From Adonisia turfae CCMR0081 (GTDB lineage Bacteria > Cyanobacteriota > Cyanobacteriia > Phormidesmidales > Phormidesmidaceae), in NCBI RefSeq assembly GCF_011009555.1, contig NZ_QXHD01000004.1, positions 2,129,985 through 2,193,984 of the forward strand: a stretch of 64,000 bases of DNA, written 5' to 3'. Shown here in pieces: positions 1 through 11,303 of this stretch. Both the position numbers and the translations under genes were made by a program. How positions within the stretch are numbered: position 1 is the first letter of the stretch; each line of letters begins with the position of its first letter. Below the pieces are notes generated by a model that was not told where the DNA came from, made no database searches, and saw only the letters and a list, made by a program, of their open reading frames with translations.

Positions 1-1170
1 GCAGGCCTGGATCGCTACTACCAGATTGCTCGCTGTTTTCGCGATGAAGACCTGCGCGCCGACCGCCAGCCAGAATTTACTCAGCTGGATATGGAAATGA
101 GCTTTATGGATCAAGAGGAGATCCTGGCGCTCAATGAAAGTTTAGTGGCCCATATTTTCAAGGTTGTTAAGGGCATCGACCTGCCACTGCCGTTCCCCCG
201 CATGACCTATGTCGAGGCGATGGATCGCTACGGTAGCGATAAGCCGGACACTCGCTACGGACTGGAGCTGGTTTCAGTCTCTGACATTGTTAAAGACTCT
301 GGATTTAAGGTGTTTTCCGGCGCTGTCAAGTCTGGCGGTCAGGTAAAAGTACTACCGATTCCTGGTGGTAATGATGCCATTTCGAATGTGCGCATTAAGC
401 CCGGCGGTGATGTGTTTAAGGTGGCCACTGATGCGGGTGCTAAAGGATTGGCCTACATTCGTGTTCGCGAAGGTGGGGAAATCGACACCATTGGAGCCAT
501 TAAGGACAACCTCAGTGATGAGCAAAAGCAAACGCTGCTAGAGCGCACCGGTGCTGAGGCTGGCCACCTGCTGCTATTTGGTGCCGGCCCCACAGCCACA
601 GTTAATGCCGCCCTGGATAAAGTCCGTCAGGCCATTGCCGCCGAGCTAGATCTGATTGATCACGACAAGCTCAACTTCCTCTGGGTGACAGACTTCCCCA
701 TGTTTGAGTGGAACGCTGATGAAAATCGCTATGAGGCATTACACCACCCATTTACAGCGCCCAATCCTGAGGATATTGATGACCTAACAACGGCTAGAGC
801 CGTGGCCTATGACCTGGTGCTCAACGGCTATGAGATTGGCGGTGGCAGTCTCCGTATCTATCAACCCGATGTACAGGCTAAAGTATTTTCCACCATTGGC
901 CTCAGCGATGAAGAAGCCCGCGAAAAGTTTGGCTTCTTTATGGATGCCTTTGATTTTGGTGCACCGCCCCACGGTGGCATTGCCTACGGTTTAGACCGAT
1001 TGGTGATGCTCATGGCAGAGGAAACGTCGATTCGCGATGCGATCGCATTCCCAAAAACCCAACAAGCCCGCTGTCTGTTGACCCAGGCACCATCCAAAGT
1101 AGATGAGCGTCAGCTCAAGGAATTGCAGGTGAAGTCAACCTATAAGCCAAAGGAAAAGGAAGAAAAATAG
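1..1170 (+). CDS. aspS: Aspartyl-tRNA synthetase, C-terminal part (5' truncated)
   Basis: Charges tRNA-Asp (or Asp/Asn) with aspartate in the cytoplasm. The frame is open from base 1, so the gene starts before the window; 389 residues remain of a family usually near 590. The first visible residues are class II motif 2 ([20 protein letters not shown]). A GAD insertion domain of the bacterial type follows (around [12 protein letters not shown]), then motif 3 near the end ([13 protein letters not shown]). The tail is lysine-rich. An in-frame ATG at 91 is internal and is not the start. A hairpin follows the stop directly. The family call is secure; discriminating versus non-discriminating specificity cannot be told. 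Confidence 0.97.
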   Translation, partial: AGLDRYYQIARCFRDEDLRADRQPEFTQLDMEMSFMDQEEILALNESLVAHIFKVVKGIDLPLPFPRMTYVEAMDRYGSDKPDTRYGLELVSVSDIVKDSGFKVFSGAVKSGGQVKVLPIPGGNDAISNVRIKPGGDVFKVATDAGAKGLAYIRVREGGEIDTIGAIKDNLSDEQKQTLLERTGAEAGHLLLFGAGPTATVNAALDKVRQAIAAELDLIDHDKLNFLWVTDFPMFEWNADENRYEALHHPFTAPNPEDIDDLTTARAVAYDLVLNGYEIGGGSLRIYQPDVQAKVFSTIGLSDEEAREKFGFFMDAFDFGAPPHGGIAYGLDRLVMLMAEETSIRDAIAFPKTQQARCLLTQAPSKVDERQLKELQVKSTYKPKEKEEK

Positions 1171-1176
1171 GGAAAA

Positions 1177-1224
1177 TGAATGTTGGGTCGTGTTTATGTC
1201 GTGTTTATCGTGACCCAACATTCA
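1177..1224 (+). terminator. Hairpin after aspS
   Basis: Perfect 13-base arms (TGAATGTTGGGTC at 1177-1189 and its complement at 1212-1224) enclose a 22-base loop that itself carries two near-copies of GTGTTTATG. It begins 7 bases after the aspS stop. No clear T-run follows, so it may be a weak or factor-assisted terminator or an mRNA 3' stabiliser. Confidence 0.5.
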
Positions 1225-1320
1225 CTCTCCTCCCTTCACCCCCTCTTCCACAAATCTACATCCGCCGCTCCAACAACCTGCGCTACGATCAGAGAAATTA
1301 CCCTCAAATAATCGCTCTGT

Positions 1321-1638
1321 ATGGTCGTAGTGGTATTTTTGATTCTGATAGGCCTACTGCCACCAGCTCTATCAGTTTGGGCAACGTATCGAGCCGAACG
1401 ACGAGTCATTGAACGATTTGACTTTGCCATAGAATCAGCCCAATACCCCTCAGTTCACCCGTGGCGACGACGAGATCCAGATGAGCATTATATCGACGGC
1501 ATTGGCTTGGTGATTGGTGATATCACCTGTCAGCTCAATGCCCGTTCTCCCCATATTCGCTGTGCCGTTAATCCCATGGGGCCATGTGAAGGTTGCCGCT
1601 CCTATGAAGGACGTACTTATGAACCCATGGCCCGATGA
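1321..1638 (+). CDS. DUF6464 family cyanobacterial protein
   Basis: 105 residues. An N-terminal hydrophobic segment (residues 1-20, beginning MVVVVFLILIGLLPP) can anchor or export it. The conserved part is C-terminal, with several cysteines: DITCQLNARSPHIRCAVNP, then MGPCEGCRSYE. The Cys spacing (C...C...C..C) suggests metal or disulfide use, but no function is established. I recognise this as the cyanobacterial family DUF6464. It lies between the aspS hairpin and convergent pyrG. Two other small ORFs overlap it in other frames and are shadows; this frame is chosen for its family-like cysteine block. Confidence 0.75.
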   Translation: MVVVVFLILIGLLPPALSVWATYRAERRVIERFDFAIESAQYPSVHPWRRRDPDEHYIDGIGLVIGDITCQLNARSPHIRCAVNPMGPCEGCRSYEGRTYEPMAR

Positions 1639-1684
1639 ACCAACGGCCTAGGGACCGTTCATTGAACAGCTATCACCCAAGGCA

Positions 1685-3688
<2,004 letters not shown>

Positions 3689-5455
3689 ATGGCAAATCGT
3701 TGGAAAACATTGGCGGGGGCATTAGTACCCGCATTAACATGCCAGCTTGCAATTGTTCACCCAGCCATGGCTGAATTATTTGTTGCCTATCCACCGTCCA
3801 CTCACACTACCGTATCAGATCGAATTTTCTTTATTGGCACCGGTGCCCCTGACAGTGATGTTTTAATTAACGGCACCCCTATCACCGACCGCAGCTCAGC
3901 CGGACATTTTGCCCCCACAGTCCCCTTAGCCATCGGTCAGAACCAATTCACCATTACCCAAGGCAGTGAAAGCATCACGTTTAACATTACCCGTGATTCC
4001 TTAGAGCCTCCTCAGATCAATGGCATTGCCTTTGCAGAAAATACATTAGAGCCTAGCCGCAGTATTGCTCGTCAGCCAGGAGAATTGGTTTGTTTTGAAG
4101 CCGTTGCTCCACCTCAAGCCCAAGTCGCCGTTAATTTAGCCGGTCAGAGCATCGCTCTTAGGGTTCAGCCTGGCAGCTTTGAGCTACCTCCCAACTATGC
4201 TGTACTAACTGAACAAACTGAGCCCTATGCACTCAATGCTGCGCAGTATGGCGGCTGTGCCACCTTTAATCAACCGGGAAGCTTTGGCACCCCCGAATTT
4301 CAGCTCACCCTCAATGGGCAAACAATCACCCAGGCGGGTAGTGGCTCCATAGAGATTCTCTCTCCCACCTCTTTTCAAGTGGCAGAAGTTACCGTAGAGT
4401 CTGGCATTGCTCGCACTGGCCCCAGCACCGATTATTCTCGTCTAACACCACTTCCCCAAGGCACCAGCGCTACTGTTACCGGTCGTGAAGGGGATTGGGT
4501 GCGTCTAGATTACGGCGCTTGGATTCGGGCATCAGAAGTCTCAATTTCTCCTAGCCCTATACCGGTAACAACAACCATTCGCGGCATCAGATCCCGTCAA
4601 GTAGCAGACTGGACTGAGGTCATCTTTCCGCTACAGGTGCCAGTGCCCATGACGGTGGAACAAGACATCAACAGTCTGACCCTGATTTTACACAACACGG
4701 TGCCCCAAACGGATACTATCTTTTTCTCTGACAACCCGGTGGTGGAACGGATGGACTGGCAGCCCATTTTGCCAGATAAGGCTTCCTATACATTCCATTT
4801 TAAGACCGATCAACAGTGGGGGTATAAACTGCGTTATGAAGGAACAAATCTGATTCTCTCGCTCAAACATCCGCCCGCCATTGATGCCACTGTCGCACCA
4901 CTACAGGGCACAACAATATTGCTCGATCCTGGCCATGGCAGCAGTGAAGATCTGGGTGCCCGTGGCCCCAATGGGTATCCCGAGAAAGATGTTGCACTAT
5001 TAATCTCTAAGTTAGTAAGAGATGAACTAGAGGTGTTGGGCGCTGAGGTTGTGATGGTGCGTGAAGGCGACGATGATTTGTTTCCACGCGATCGAGTTGC
5101 TGTGATTGAGGCAACAGAGCCCACCATGGCGCTAAGCCTTCATTACAACGCACTGCCTGATAATGGTGATGCCCTCAATACAGCAGGCATTGGCGCATTT
5201 TGGTATCACCCCCAGGCCCATGATCTGGCATTATTTTTGCACAACTACTTAGTAGAGACGTTAGATCGCCCAGCCTACGGTGTCTATTGGAATAATTTAG
5301 CTCTCACAAGACCCAGCGTGACACCGAGTGTCTTACTAGAGCTGGGCTTTATGATTAATCCCTATGAGTTTGAGTGGATTGTTAATCCAGAATCACAACA
5401 GCAACTCGCTAAAGCGTTAGCGAATGGAGTCGCTGAGTGGGTAGTCAATCAATGA
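3689..5455 (+). CDS. Periplasmic N-acetylmuramoyl-L-alanine amidase (Amidase_3) with SH3b and AMIN-like domains
   Basis: Cleaves the amide between MurNAc and the stem peptide in peptidoglycan, typically for daughter-cell separation or septal pores. 588 residues: a signal peptide ending near PAMA (about 28), a beta-rich N-terminal region, a bacterial SH3 domain around 230-290 (VESGIARTGPSTDYSRL, then WVRLDYGAWI), an AMIN-like domain around 300-400, and a zinc amidase at 405-588. Expected zinc/catalytic residues are visible: His in LLDPGHG (about 416), Glu in GYPEKD (about 432), His in LSLHYNA (about 484), Glu in LLELGFM (about 551). Transcribed divergently from pyrG. A LysM plus degenerate M23 protein at 48694 could be its activator, by analogy with NlpD-AmiC. 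Confidence 0.92.
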   Translation: MANRWKTLAGALVPALTCQLAIVHPAMAELFVAYPPSTHTTVSDRIFFIGTGAPDSDVLINGTPITDRSSAGHFAPTVPLAIGQNQFTITQGSESITFNITRDSLEPPQINGIAFAENTLEPSRSIARQPGELVCFEAVAPPQAQVAVNLAGQSIALRVQPGSFELPPNYAVLTEQTEPYALNAAQYGGCATFNQPGSFGTPEFQLTLNGQTITQAGSGSIEILSPTSFQVAEVTVESGIARTGPSTDYSRLTPLPQGTSATVTGREGDWVRLDYGAWIRASEVSISPSPIPVTTTIRGIRSRQVADWTEVIFPLQVPVPMTVEQDINSLTLILHNTVPQTDTIFFSDNPVVERMDWQPILPDKASYTFHFKTDQQWGYKLRYEGTNLILSLKHPPAIDATVAPLQGTTILLDPGHGSSEDLGARGPNGYPEKDVALLISKLVRDELEVLGAEVVMVREGDDDLFPRDRVAVIEATEPTMALSLHYNALPDNGDALNTAGIGAFWYHPQAHDLALFLHNYLVETLDRPAYGVYWNNLALTRPSVTPSVLLELGFMINPYEFEWIVNPESQQQLAKALANGVAEWVVNQ

Positions 5456-5515
5456 GGAGGATAAGGGTTACGGTGATGTTGATGATGCAGTACCTGAATT
5501 TTGATTTAAACATTA

Positions 5516-6403
5516 TTATCCAAGGTTGTTTAGCTGCTGAAACTCTGACTGTGAGAGACTAATCGTTGCGCTGGCTAAGTTCTCTTTGAGATGGGCAATC
5601 GACGTTGTTCCTGGAATCAGCAAAATATTGGAGGCCCGATGCAACAGCCAAGTCAAGGCAATCTGTGTCGGGCTCATATTATGGGCGTTGGCGATTTCAC
5701 GTAGAGTTCCCTCAGCATCCACTAAGGGAGAACCAGGTCTGAGTGGATGGGCGGCCAGGGGACCGTAGGCAATGAAGGCAATCTGATGGGCAGTGCAATA
5801 GTTGAGGATATCTTCGTGGGTGCGATCGAGCAGGCTATAGCGATTTTGTACTGAGGTAATAGGTGCGATCGCTTCAGCTTCCTTGAGCTGAGCCAGGGTG
5901 ACATTTGAGACACCAATATGGCGAATTTTACCTTCCTGTTGTAGCTCGGCAAGCGTCTGAATCGATTCGGCAAAAGGCACTTTGGGGTCAGGGCGGTGCA
6001 GCTGATAAAGGTCAATACGCTCCAGATTGAGCCGTCGTAAACTGCCCTCAACACCTTGCCGCAAACTCTCTGGTCTACCATCTGCTTGAATATTGTCAGG
6101 TGCAGGCTTATTGATCCCTCCCTTGGTAGCAATGACTAAACCCGCAGGGTAGGGATAAAAGGCATCAGCGATAATTTCTTCGTTATGACCAGGGCCATAG
6201 GCCTCAGCCGTGTCGATCAAGTTAACTCCACGGTCTACAGCGTGGTGCAGCAATTGTTTACCGCCTTCCCAATCTGCATAGGGGCCAAAGTTACCGGGCT
6301 GTCCAGTCAGGCGCATGGCCCCGTAACCTAAGCGGTTGATAGGGAGATCACCACCAAGTAAAAAGTTCAGAGGGTTAGAAGTGGAAAAGAAGGGAGACTC
6401 CAT
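5516..6403 (-). CDS. Aldo/keto reductase
   Basis: 295-residue NAD(P)H-dependent carbonyl reductase, predicted soluble. The AKR (beta/alpha)8 signature is visible: the catalytic Asp and Tyr in LIDTAEAYGPG, the Lys in IATKGG and the His in YQLHRPDP, so the tetrad looks intact. The C-terminal part carries the cofactor-binding IPGTTSIAHLKEN. The start ATG at 6403 gives a family-sized protein. It is divergent from a LysR regulator 247 bases away, the usual arrangement for a LysR-controlled target. Substrate unknown. Confidence 0.93.
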   Translation of the reverse strand: MESPFFSTSNPLNFLLGGDLPINRLGYGAMRLTGQPGNFGPYADWEGGKQLLHHAVDRGVNLIDTAEAYGPGHNEEIIADAFYPYPAGLVIATKGGINKPAPDNIQADGRPESLRQGVEGSLRRLNLERIDLYQLHRPDPKVPFAESIQTLAELQQEGKIRHIGVSNVTLAQLKEAEAIAPITSVQNRYSLLDRTHEDILNYCTAHQIAFIAYGPLAAHPLRPGSPLVDAEGTLREIANAHNMSPTQIALTWLLHRASNILLIPGTTSIAHLKENLASATISLSQSEFQQLNNLG

Positions 6404-6573
6404 GGGTTTAAGACTAATAGCTTTAAAGTTTATGTTGACGAGGTTGCCTATCTTTTTAGAAATAGGTTGTTCTGTTCCTGTTTAGGGGATGATTTTGCGA
6501 TCGCGAGGATCCTGAAATAGTTATAAAAACATCTCCTCACCATCTACAACAGAATGAAATCCAACTACATCAT

Positions 6574-6602
6574 GTTGATAAATTCACTATGACAGGATCA
6601 AC
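6574..6602. promoter_or_regulatory. Possible LysR-type operator dyad
   Basis: GTTGAT (6574-6579) and ATCAAC (6597-6602) form an inverted pair with a 17-base gap, in the AT-rich 247-base space between the divergent AKR and LysR genes and about 50 bases before the LysR start. LysR regulators usually bind such dyads near their own promoters. Short arms, so tentative. Confidence 0.3.
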
Positions 6603-6650
6603 TGATATTGTGTAGACGATTAACAAAAATAGCTGTTATTCATTTTATGC

Positions 6651-7574
6651 ATGAGCAAATCCCTTGATCGCCTGACTCTTCTGGATACCTTTGTACGCAT
6701 TGCCGATGCAGGCAGCATCAGTGCGGCTGCCCGCGATTTGGGGCTGTCGCAGCCCTCTGTCAGTCGCCAGTTGGCAGAGTTAGAGACTCGTTTCAAAACT
6801 CAACTCATGCACCGGACGACCCATAGCCTGTCGTTAACTGTGGCCGGAACTGAACTGCTCGCCGATGCTCGTCAGTTGCTAGACAGCTGGGAAGCCCTTG
6901 AAGAAAGACATCTTGACGCCCAAACCACCCCCCGAGGCAAAATTAGCGTGGTTGCTCCCATCGCCCTGGGACAAAACCAACTACTGGATAGCATGCTGAG
7001 ATTCCAGCAACAACACCCTCAGATTTCGCTAGTTTGGCAATTGCAAGATAGTAATATTCGCTTTGCCGAAGTTGGCTGTGACTGTTGGATTAAAATCGGC
7101 CCTGTCCCTGACGACTCCCTAAAAGTTGAGGCACTCGGGCAGGTAGAGCGTATGATTGTTGCCTCGCCTCAGCTATTGGCAAACTATGGCTCAATCAATA
7201 AACCGCAGGCATTGGGGCAGCTTCCCTTTGTTGTGCTGACGCCCTTTGAAGGCGATCGCATTCCTTTGTCGAATGCCAAAGGAATGCAGGTTTTAGTGAC
7301 TCCTTTTGCCCAAATGACCACCAACAGCATCATCGCCCTGCACAAAGCTACTCTTGCGGGCATGGGTGCATCAGTCTTGCCTCGCTGGTTTATTGAAGAA
7401 GACTTGGCTGATCAGCGTTTGGTGGATATTCTGCCGCAATGGCGTGCACCAAGGCTCACCATTCACGTGGCCACCTTACCAGGGCGTTACCAACCTCAAC
7501 GTTTGCGACGCTTCCTCGAATGTTTGAGGATCGAAATCGGCAAAATTCCTGGCATTCAGAAACCCGATCGCTAA
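6651..7574 (+). CDS. LysR family transcriptional regulator
   Basis: 307 residues from the ATG at 6651. The N-terminal winged helix-turn-helix spans about 7-66 (SISAAARDLGLSQPSVSRQLAELE). A LysR substrate-binding domain follows from about 92 to 295. Its short spacing and RxTP-like ligand region resemble the CrgA/AaeR group that controls neighbouring reductases. Likely to regulate the divergent aldo/keto reductase and itself. It is unlikely to be NdhR/CcmR of the CO2-uptake regulon, because its context is the reductase, but that was not tested. Confidence 0.93.
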   Translation: MSKSLDRLTLLDTFVRIADAGSISAAARDLGLSQPSVSRQLAELETRFKTQLMHRTTHSLSLTVAGTELLADARQLLDSWEALEERHLDAQTTPRGKISVVAPIALGQNQLLDSMLRFQQQHPQISLVWQLQDSNIRFAEVGCDCWIKIGPVPDDSLKVEALGQVERMIVASPQLLANYGSINKPQALGQLPFVVLTPFEGDRIPLSNAKGMQVLVTPFAQMTTNSIIALHKATLAGMGASVLPRWFIEEDLADQRLVDILPQWRAPRLTIHVATLPGRYQPQRLRRFLECLRIEIGKIPGIQKPDR

Positions 7575-7781
7575 GGGAGCACTGGGTGATTGTGCGTTTA
7601 GTACATCAGTAATTTGATTTAAGACCCATGGTTCTTTTTCAGCGCAAAGGTTAATGTACAATCATTGCGCTTGAGAAAAGATTGTAAGAGCCAACAACAC
7701 TAATGCTCTTGCGTGGTATAGATTGATAAATCCTAATCGCAATGCTTATATTATCTTAATAGTCTTTGATAAGCTGACGCT

Positions 7782-8711
7782 GTGAAACAAGCCCCTTTTG
7801 GAACTAAGAAACAGTCCTCAAGCAGCGCGATAACGATTGACTTCACTAGAGATAGCGAGATTTTACAGGTTTTTCCCTCTGGCTCGCTCCTTTCAAGCCA
7901 ACCAAAACAATGGCATGGGGTTAACCTAAGCTACTATCAACATCGTCCCCATGAACTTCCTGAAACTGTCTCCAATCAGCATTTGGTTTTAGTTCACCTA
8001 GAGACTCCAACCTGGGCTGAACAGAGGTTAGATACCCAGTTTCAGGAAGTTCACTTTCAGGTCGGCGACATTCTCATTATTCCAGCCCAGATGCCCCACT
8101 ATGCTTGCTGGGATACAGAGCATCGCTATCTGATTCTTAGTCTTGAACCAACCGCATTTCTCAGTGCGGTGCAATTAACGGGAAGCTGGGATAGCGCTGA
8201 ACTAGTGCCCCATTTCGCAACAGCTGACCCGTTAATTCATGGAATAGGATTAGCCCTAAAAGCCGAGCTTGAGTCAAGTGGCTTAGGGGGGCAGCTTTAT
8301 GCAGACTCCCTCTGTACCGCGCTGCTTAATCACTTAATTCGCCATTACACTGCACAAAAACCAATACTCCCAGCTCAAGCAGGTGGACTGCCAAGCTATC
8401 GATTGCGGCAGGTGCTCGAATACATTGATGCCTATCTGGATCGCAAACTGTCTTTAGCTGATCTTGCGGCTGTCGCTCAAATGAGTCCAAGCTACTTCAC
8501 TCAGCTCTTCAAAGCATCGACTGGATTCACACCGCATCAATATGTGATTCAGCATCGAGTTAAGCGGGCGAGGCAACTTCTCGTTGAAGGGAAGCTACCA
8601 ATCGCAGAAGTTGCTCTCCAGGTCGGCTTCGCCCATCAAAGTCATCTCAACCGCCACTTTAAGCGATGGTTTGGAGTCACGCCAAAGACGTTTCTTAAAC
8701 ATCTTCTGTAA
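7782..8711 (+). CDS. AraC family transcriptional regulator
   Basis: 309 residues with a GTG start at 7782. The N-terminal half is a cupin-like sensing domain (RLDTQFQEVHFQVGDIL). The C-terminal AraC double HTH runs from about 205 to 305 (KLSLADLAAVAQMSPSYFTQLFKA, then EVALQVGFAHQSHLNRHFK). It precedes the DUF4079 and amine oxidase genes in the same direction and may control them; the gaps (115 and 183 bases) argue for separate promoters. Inducer unknown. Confidence 0.93.
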   Translation: MKQAPFGTKKQSSSSAITIDFTRDSEILQVFPSGSLLSSQPKQWHGVNLSYYQHRPHELPETVSNQHLVLVHLETPTWAEQRLDTQFQEVHFQVGDILIIPAQMPHYACWDTEHRYLILSLEPTAFLSAVQLTGSWDSAELVPHFATADPLIHGIGLALKAELESSGLGGQLYADSLCTALLNHLIRHYTAQKPILPAQAGGLPSYRLRQVLEYIDAYLDRKLSLADLAAVAQMSPSYFTQLFKASTGFTPHQYVIQHRVKRARQLLVEGKLPIAEVALQVGFAHQSHLNRHFKRWFGVTPKTFLKHLL

Positions 8712-8826
8712 GAACGTGCTAAAAATCGGAGAAATTGGCAAGAAACCAAGAGTGAACCATATGCATACTGTAAATGCTCGGGCAATGGTGGGTTTGACAG
8801 ATTAAGCTTAAATATTTGGTTCAGAA

Positions 8827-9318
8827 ATGAATGGCTTACAGTTTGGAGGCTCACTTCCAGAAGTGATGAAGTATTGGCTTTATGCAATTCATCCAGCCTG
8901 GATGTGGGTTGTGTTCGTCTTGACGATTTACGCACTTTACTTAGGATTGCAATCTCATCGTGCTCGCAAAGCGACTGGAGAAACAAAGAAAACCTTAGTT
9001 AAACAAAAGTTTCCTCAAAGACACTATCAAAGCGCAGCATTACTTTTAGCTCTTATGACAACAGGAAGTATCGGTGTTTTAGGAATTGAATATCTTAATA
9101 GTGGCAAATTATATGTCGTCCCTCATACCATCGTCGGGCTTGTCATGACAGTTTTGATGGCTAATGCCGCAGCCCTAGCTCCCTTTATGCAAAAAGGAAA
9201 AGAGTGGGCACGTCAAATTCATATGGCTTTTGCATTCTCAATTACAGGTCTGTTTGGCTGGCAGCTTATTACGGGATTTGAAGTCATTTTAGAGATTATT
9301 GGTGAGTATAAGCCATAG
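8827..9318 (+). CDS. DUF4079 family membrane protein
   Basis: 163 residues with four predicted membrane helices (about 18-40, 68-90, 97-120, 130-155). Histidines lie at helix ends (AIHPAWMW, VPHTIVG, IHMAFAF), a pattern that recalls cytochrome b561-like haem ligation. I recognise the cyanobacterial DUF4079 family; haem binding is inference. It sits between an AraC regulator and a Tat-exported flavin oxidase, so an electron-transfer role with the oxidase is possible but unproven. Confidence 0.75.
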   Translation: MNGLQFGGSLPEVMKYWLYAIHPAWMWVVFVLTIYALYLGLQSHRARKATGETKKTLVKQKFPQRHYQSAALLLALMTTGSIGVLGIEYLNSGKLYVVPHTIVGLVMTVLMANAAALAPFMQKGKEWARQIHMAFAFSITGLFGWQLITGFEVILEIIGEYKP

Positions 9319-9501
9319 AGGTCAGATGGTTTCTCTGTCTAAAAGGAACTAAGTCGATTAATGACTTTCAAGGGTGAAAAAACTCAATCAACACTATATT
9401 CATCAGCCTTTACAGAAACCTATCTGTGCGATCGCTAACCCTTTCACCAATAGCGACTCGTCTCTCATTTTGCTTTGGCAAGCCACTTTGGATAACTACA
9501 A

Positions 9502-11112
9502 ATGAATCAAGATAGTCGATTTTTTTTTAACGTCAACTCCTTATCCCAAATTAATCGTCGTTGGCTTTTGCGGGGTGTTGCTGCTTTAAGTGGTGCAGCT
9601 TTCACATCTCGTTTTATTCACACAAGAGAGCTATTACATGCAAAGGCCTCTAAAACAGAAATCAAGTCTACGAATTTGCTGAACGAATTAGATGCTACTC
9701 CTAATCCTAGTCAACCTTTGAAGGTAATAATTTTGGGGGCAGGAATGGCAGGACTTTGTGCAGCTTACGAGCTAGAAAAGCGGGGACATTCATGTGTCAT
9801 TCTAGAGGCGGAATGCAGTCATATTGGAGGACGAGTTCGTACCCTGCGCTTTGGGAACGGCTTGTATGGCGAAGTTGGCGCATCGCAAATCGCTAAGAGT
9901 CATAATCTGACCCACCATTATGTGAATGAGTGTGAGTTACAACTCCGTCCATCGGTAACAGTCAATCCTGAGGCATACTACTATTTGCGTAACCAACGTA
10001 TACGGGCGAAGAATTCAGAACAGTTGAGCAGTCTTTATAATCTGACTGGTTCGGAGAGAGGATTGACGCCGGATGATGTTTTAGGAACCGTCATTGGAAG
10101 TCGTCTTTCTCAATTGAACGAACAGGAGAAAGCTGAGATCTTTGCGCAGCAGATTCAAAATCCAGCCATTCGCGAGATGGATCAGCAGTCCATGCTTCAG
10201 TGGTGTAAAGCGTCTGGTTTTTCAGACAATGCCATTGAAATGATGGCGGCGGCAAATGGTTTTTTGGGCGGTTTGATGTATTGTTCAGCGCTTAGTTTTG
10301 TCCGGGTAGGCGCAAATTATGGCGAAATGGAAGAAATCGTGGGTGGTAGCGATCGCTTCCCAACTGCTTTGGCAGACAAACTCAAATCGAAACCGAGAAT
10401 GGGTTGTGAAGTCATTAGCCTAGAGCGAGATGATTCAGCGTCCAAGGCGGCAGCTGTTTATGTAGAAGAAAATAGCATCAAGAGAGAAGTCGGAGACTTT
10501 GTTCTTTGTACGATTCCCTTCCCTGTTTTATCTAGGCTGGACAATCCCTTTTCTGCCGCTAAGCATCGGGCTATTCGGGAGTTTTCCTATGTTTCTGCTA
10601 CGAAGGTATTCGCTGTAACGAATCGCCGTTTTTGGGAAATAGAGGATGGGATATACGGAGGGAGTACGTCGAGCGATTTACCCATCTCTACAGTCCAGTA
10701 TCCTTCAGATAATGCACAGGCCAAAACTCCTACCATCTCAGCTGCTCCATCTGTTTTGCTAGCATCCTACACAACAGGTAATCTAGCCCGTCATTTAGCG
10801 CACTTACCTGAGCAGGAGCGCCATAGAATCGTTCAGCAGAATCTCGCAAAGATTCATCCTCAGGTTAATCAAAATCAAACAATCCAGAGTATGAAAAGTT
10901 GGAGTTGGGACAATCACCGTTGGAGCTTAGGAGCTTGGTCTTTGATCAGGCCCTATCAGCAATTGAGTCTGTACGAACATGGGATTGTTCCAGAAGGGCG
11001 CATTCATTTTGCGGGGGAACATACATCAACCAATCAAGGTTGGATGCAAAGTGCGCTGGAATCATCGCTAAGGGCTGTTCAGGAAATATTGGTAGAAGCT
11101 AACAAAGCGTAA
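9502..11112 (+). CDS. Flavin amine oxidase (L-amino acid/monoamine oxidase-like), probable Tat substrate
   Basis: 536 residues. A twin-arginine-like leader is visible (NRRWLLRGVAALSGAAF, about residues 19-36). It is followed by an FAD dinucleotide-binding fold (VIILGAGMAGLCAAYELEKRG, about 75-95), then GGRVRTLRF. The C-terminal FAD motif is intact (IHFAGEHTSTNQGWMQSALES, about 500-520). Family members oxidatively deaminate amino acids or amines with O2, releasing H2O2. The Tat leader implies export as a folded holo-protein to periplasm or thylakoid lumen. Substrate cannot be read from the sequence. Confidence 0.9.
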   Translation: MNQDSRFFFNVNSLSQINRRWLLRGVAALSGAAFTSRFIHTRELLHAKASKTEIKSTNLLNELDATPNPSQPLKVIILGAGMAGLCAAYELEKRGHSCVILEAECSHIGGRVRTLRFGNGLYGEVGASQIAKSHNLTHHYVNECELQLRPSVTVNPEAYYYLRNQRIRAKNSEQLSSLYNLTGSERGLTPDDVLGTVIGSRLSQLNEQEKAEIFAQQIQNPAIREMDQQSMLQWCKASGFSDNAIEMMAAANGFLGGLMYCSALSFVRVGANYGEMEEIVGGSDRFPTALADKLKSKPRMGCEVISLERDDSASKAAAVYVEENSIKREVGDFVLCTIPFPVLSRLDNPFSAAKHRAIREFSYVSATKVFAVTNRRFWEIEDGIYGGSTSSDLPISTVQYPSDNAQAKTPTISAAPSVLLASYTTGNLARHLAHLPEQERHRIVQQNLAKIHPQVNQNQTIQSMKSWSWDNHRWSLGAWSLIRPYQQLSLYEHGIVPEGRIHFAGEHTSTNQGWMQSALESSLRAVQEILVEANKA

Positions 11113-11248
11113 TAACATTCCACCCATTAGGCACTTTTGTTGCCCAACGGTAAAATTGAGCGGTATGAGGCCATTTTATAACGAAGCCTGACGCTTTAGC
11201 CTTCACATCCGCTCCAACGCAAAGTCAGGCACGTAAAGCTCTGTGATT

Positions 11249-11273
11249 GCTGGGTTTCATTCTTCAACCCAGC
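11249..11273. terminator. Hairpin between convergent genes
   Basis: GCTGGGTT (11249-11256) and AACCCAGC (11266-11273) form a perfect 8-base stem with a 9-base loop, between the convergent amine oxidase and repeat-protein genes. No long T-run on either side; a weak bidirectional terminator at best. Confidence 0.35.
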
Positions 11274-11303
11274 CCACGAAGCTGTTTTCTGAGCAAGTTG
11301 CCA

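Noticed and set aside
1176-1412. 78-residue ORF between aspS and the DUF6464 gene, and an antisense ORF at 1236-1430
   Set aside because: They cover the terminator hairpin and overlap the better-supported DUF6464 frame; no coding character.
5722-6132. 136-residue minus-strand ORF overlapping the aldo/keto reductase
   Set aside because: Same strand, different frame; the AKR frame carries all catalytic motifs and this one has none.
6651-7574. This LysR gene as NdhR/CcmR, the regulator of the CO2-uptake operon
   Set aside because: It is 12 kb away and arranged divergently with an aldo/keto reductase, which explains it better; nothing links it to ndhF3.
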